Assembly: GCF_000185145.2 (NCBI RefSeq)
Contig: NZ_GL833116.1
Span: forward strand, 2,501 to 66,500
Direction of reading: 5' to 3'
Origin: Hoylesella oralis ATCC 33269
Lineage (GTDB): Bacteria; Bacteroidota; Bacteroidia; Bacteroidales; Bacteroidaceae
Length of the DNA stretch: 64,000 bases
The position numbers and the translations under genes were made by a program. Positions within the stretch are counted from its first letter, which is position 1, and each line of letters begins with the position of its first letter. The notes beneath the pieces were generated by a model. That model had not been told where the DNA came from and made no database searches. It worked only from the letters and a program-made list of their open reading frames with translations. Of the stretch, positions 62,044 through 64,000 are shown piece after piece.

Positions 62044-64000
62044 ATGAATAAATTTCTATATCTCCTCTTTTTGCAGCTTGCTGTAGCGTGGGTTAACGTA
62101 AGGGGTGCCGGTCCTGTCTCGCCTCCCAAGTACACCGTTAAAGGCGTGGTAGTTTCGGTAGACGGCGGTCCGCTTGCGGGAGCCACTATCTCTGTCGAAG
62201 GTACAAATATCAATACCGGAACGAATGCCAAAGGTGAATTTGCGATAGATTTCCAAAAAGACCGGGTATATAGCCTTCGGGTGAGCTTTGTTGGGTATGT
62301 TACGCGTCGTATAACGGTTCCCTCGAGCGGACATCCGCCCTTTATAATAAGGTTAATCCCTGCAGAAACCAATCTTAACGAGGTTGTTGTCACGGGTACA
62401 CGTAGCGAACGTCCGCTGAAGGATGTACCTGTAATCACGCGAGTTATCTCTCGAGAAGAGATAGATAACGTAAATCCCGCCGATATAACTACCCTCTTGG
62501 AGTACACCTTGCCCGGTGTACAGTTCTATTATAACACGATGAGCCAAGTTCCGGAGATAACCTATCAGGGTATGGATAGCAAGGCAGTACTCTTCTTGCT
62601 CGATGGAGAGCGGATAAGTGGTGAGGGTGGCGCCAGTAACATAGACTACAGCCGGTTCAATATAGATGATATAGAGCGGATAGAAGTCGTTCGAGGGGCG
62701 GCATCCACACTGTATGACAGCCGTGCAATTGGAGGTGTCATCAATATAATTACCAAGAAGAGCGTTCGTCCGGTAAATGTACGCCTGCATGCCCGCTATG
62801 CCGGGCATAACGGAGAGCAATATACCGCCTCTACAGGTACCAACTTGAAGCGCTTCTCATCACTTACATCGTTCACGTTTCGCAAAAGAGACACCTATCT
62901 TGTAAGCGATGACAAGGGTAAAGTGACCGAAACGCTTAATCCCGACGGCACTGTAACCAAAACAGAGGCCAAGCCTACGGCGGCTTATATCTACGGCTAT
63001 CGCATCATGGACTTATCGCAAAAGCTGTCGTACAACTTTACCGACCGGCTCAGTGCTTATGTCAGAGCTTCTTACTATGCCAATACGCGTGCCACATATC
63101 TCAATGCCAGATTTCATCAGAGATACGAAGACCTCGTGTTGAGCGGCCGTTTAAAGTGGCAATTTGTCGATAATCAGAGCTTGGAACTTTCGTATATCCG
63201 CGATATTTATATAAAGAATAATGTATATGACCGTGTGGATTTGAAAGAAAAGGTTTATCGCAATATCAACAACACCGTGCGTATGTATTATACAGGAACC
63301 TTTGGCAAGCATACTATCAGCGGCGGTGTAGACTTTTTGCGCGAAGACCTGAAGCATCATTTCATGAAAGATACCGCCAACGTACACATGAACCAATTCT
63401 CTCTCTGCCTGCAAGAAGACTGGCATATTGCCGATAATATCGATGTTGTTCTTGGTTTGCGTGGCGACAAGGGGTTACATTATAAGTTCCATCTCACGCC
63501 GAAGATCTCGGCTTTATACCGTCCTTGGAAGCGCATTACCCTGCGTGCAGGTTATTCGCAGGGATACCGTATTCCTAATCTGAAAGAACTCTATCAGGAG
63601 TACAACATGGGAGGAACGGGCATTATGATGTATGGCAACAAAGATTTGAAGCCCGAAGAAGGCAGTCAGTTATCGGCTTCGGTAGAGTACGACCATAAAG
63701 GTTTGAACCTCGCAGTGTCTGTCTATCACAATCGTTACAAGAATAAAATCACCTATGAATATATAGAACCCGGCAAATCATGGAACATGCGTTATGCCAA
63801 TTCGTTCAATGTAAAGACGACAGGTGTAGAACTTACGGCCAATTACATGCTGCCTTGCGGGCTTCGTTTCTCCGGAGCCTACGCTTACATCAACGACTTT
63901 GACAAGAAAGACGGTTATAATATGTCGTGGATTCGGCCGCATAGCGCACGTTTCAGCACGCTCTACAAACACCGTTTCGGCAAGACAACGGAGACAGTTG
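62044..64000 (+). CDS. TonB-dependent haem receptor (HmuR-like), 3' end beyond window
   Basis: An open frame of 652 codons runs from ATG 62044 (signal peptide MNKFLYLLFLQLAVA) to the window edge with no stop. A CarboxypepD_reg-like domain lies at about residues 33-112 (VKGVVVSVDGGPLAGATISV), then a TonB box and plug (NEVVVTGTRSERPLKDVPV, LFLLDGERISG, RIEVVRGAAST, IGGVINIITKK). The barrel begins near residue 250. The block GYSQGYRIPNLKELYQEY, followed by GNKDLKPEEG, corresponds to the YRAP and NPDL boxes of haem receptors such as HmuR. Together with the upstream HmuY gene this is a haem uptake locus. Confidence 0.88.
   Translation, partial: MNKFLYLLFLQLAVAWVNVRGAGPVSPPKYTVKGVVVSVDGGPLAGATISVEGTNINTGTNAKGEFAIDFQKDRVYSLRVSFVGYVTRRITVPSSGHPPFIIRLIPAETNLNEVVVTGTRSERPLKDVPVITRVISREEIDNVNPADITTLLEYTLPGVQFYYNTMSQVPEITYQGMDSKAVLFLLDGERISGEGGASNIDYSRFNIDDIERIEVVRGAASTLYDSRAIGGVINIITKKSVRPVNVRLHARYAGHNGEQYTASTGTNLKRFSSLTSFTFRKRDTYLVSDDKGKVTETLNPDGTVTKTEAKPTAAYIYGYRIMDLSQKLSYNFTDRLSAYVRASYYANTRATYLNARFHQRYEDLVLSGRLKWQFVDNQSLELSYIRDIYIKNNVYDRVDLKEKVYRNINNTVRMYYTGTFGKHTISGGVDFLREDLKHHFMKDTANVHMNQFSLCLQEDWHIADNIDVVLGLRGDKGLHYKFHLTPKISALYRPWKRITLRAGYSQGYRIPNLKELYQEYNMGGTGIMMYGNKDLKPEEGSQLSASVEYDHKGLNLAVSVYHNRYKNKITYEYIEPGKSWNMRYANSFNVKTTGVELTANYMLPCGLRFSGAYAYINDFDKKDGYNMSWIRPHSARFSTLYKHRFGKTTETV

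Noticed and set aside
1..64000. Transposons, phages or integrative elements
   Set aside because: No transposase, integrase, phage structural or conjugation gene was found in any frame that I could support.

Overview
The window looks like chromosome from a member of the Bacteroidales, most likely Prevotellaceae or a close relative. This rests on the Bacteroidetes-type promoter signature (TTTG or TTG, about 20 nt, TAnnTTTG), near absence of Shine-Dalgarno sequences, many Bacteroidetes-only families (TamL, DUF2723, DUF4827, DUF5686, DUF4890, DUF6048/6452-like, DUF4199) and a HmuY/TonB-receptor haem locus. Genus assignment is inference. I see no transposase, integrase, phage gene or CRISPR array.

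Layout. 1-7.3 kb: two surface lipoproteins (a GH5 glycosidase and an unknown), an initiator tRNA, an SGNH hydrolase, an M48 protease and LemA, an unknown two-TM protein and a small lytic transglycosylase. 7.7-9.8 kb: TetR regulator, FabG and an RluA-type pseudouridine synthase. 10.4-17.4 kb: TamB-like protein and TamL. 18.2-22.6 kb: sugar nucleotidyltransferase, NrnA-like DHH phosphoesterase, a DUF4827 lipoprotein, GlmM. 22.8-28 kb (minus): small unknown protein, QueG, polysaccharide deacetylase, a large DUF2723/GT117 membrane glycosyltransferase. 28.8-33 kb (minus): purD, two membrane proteins, and the binding protein and ATPase of a zinc/manganese ABC importer without its permease. 33.3-38 kb: DPP IV-type peptidase, THUMP RNA methyltransferase, CysE. 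38.4-41.8 kb: a DUF2807 lipoprotein and a four-gene inositol-phospholipid type cluster (PgpA, GtrA, CDP-alcohol transferase, PAP2/IPC-synthase-like). 41.9-49.9 kb: DUF5686 outer-membrane protein, thioesterase, orphan LuxR-type response regulator, a DUF4230-like pair, a Spy-like protein, a lipoprotein. 50.3-60.2 kb (minus): a four-gene peptidase/one-carbon operon, then a six-gene run DUF4199, GT2, two small envelope proteins, ApbE, Crp. 60.7-64 kb: SRP RNA with tRNA-Thr, then HmuY and the 5' part of its TonB receptor.

The most unusual structure is non-coding. Several long intergenic islands (17.4-17.8, 28.1-28.8, 45.8-47.1, 55.1-55.8 kb) carry tandem arrays with a period of exactly 66 bp. Each unit has a constant part of about 46 bp with a G/C-rich palindrome and a variable part of about 20 bp drawn from a few shared types. 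Three islands hold arrays facing each other as inverted pairs. Unrelated arrays elsewhere have periods of 22 bp (start of window, 4.47 kb) and 66 bp (10.1 kb), so spacing seems quantised in multiples of 22 bp.
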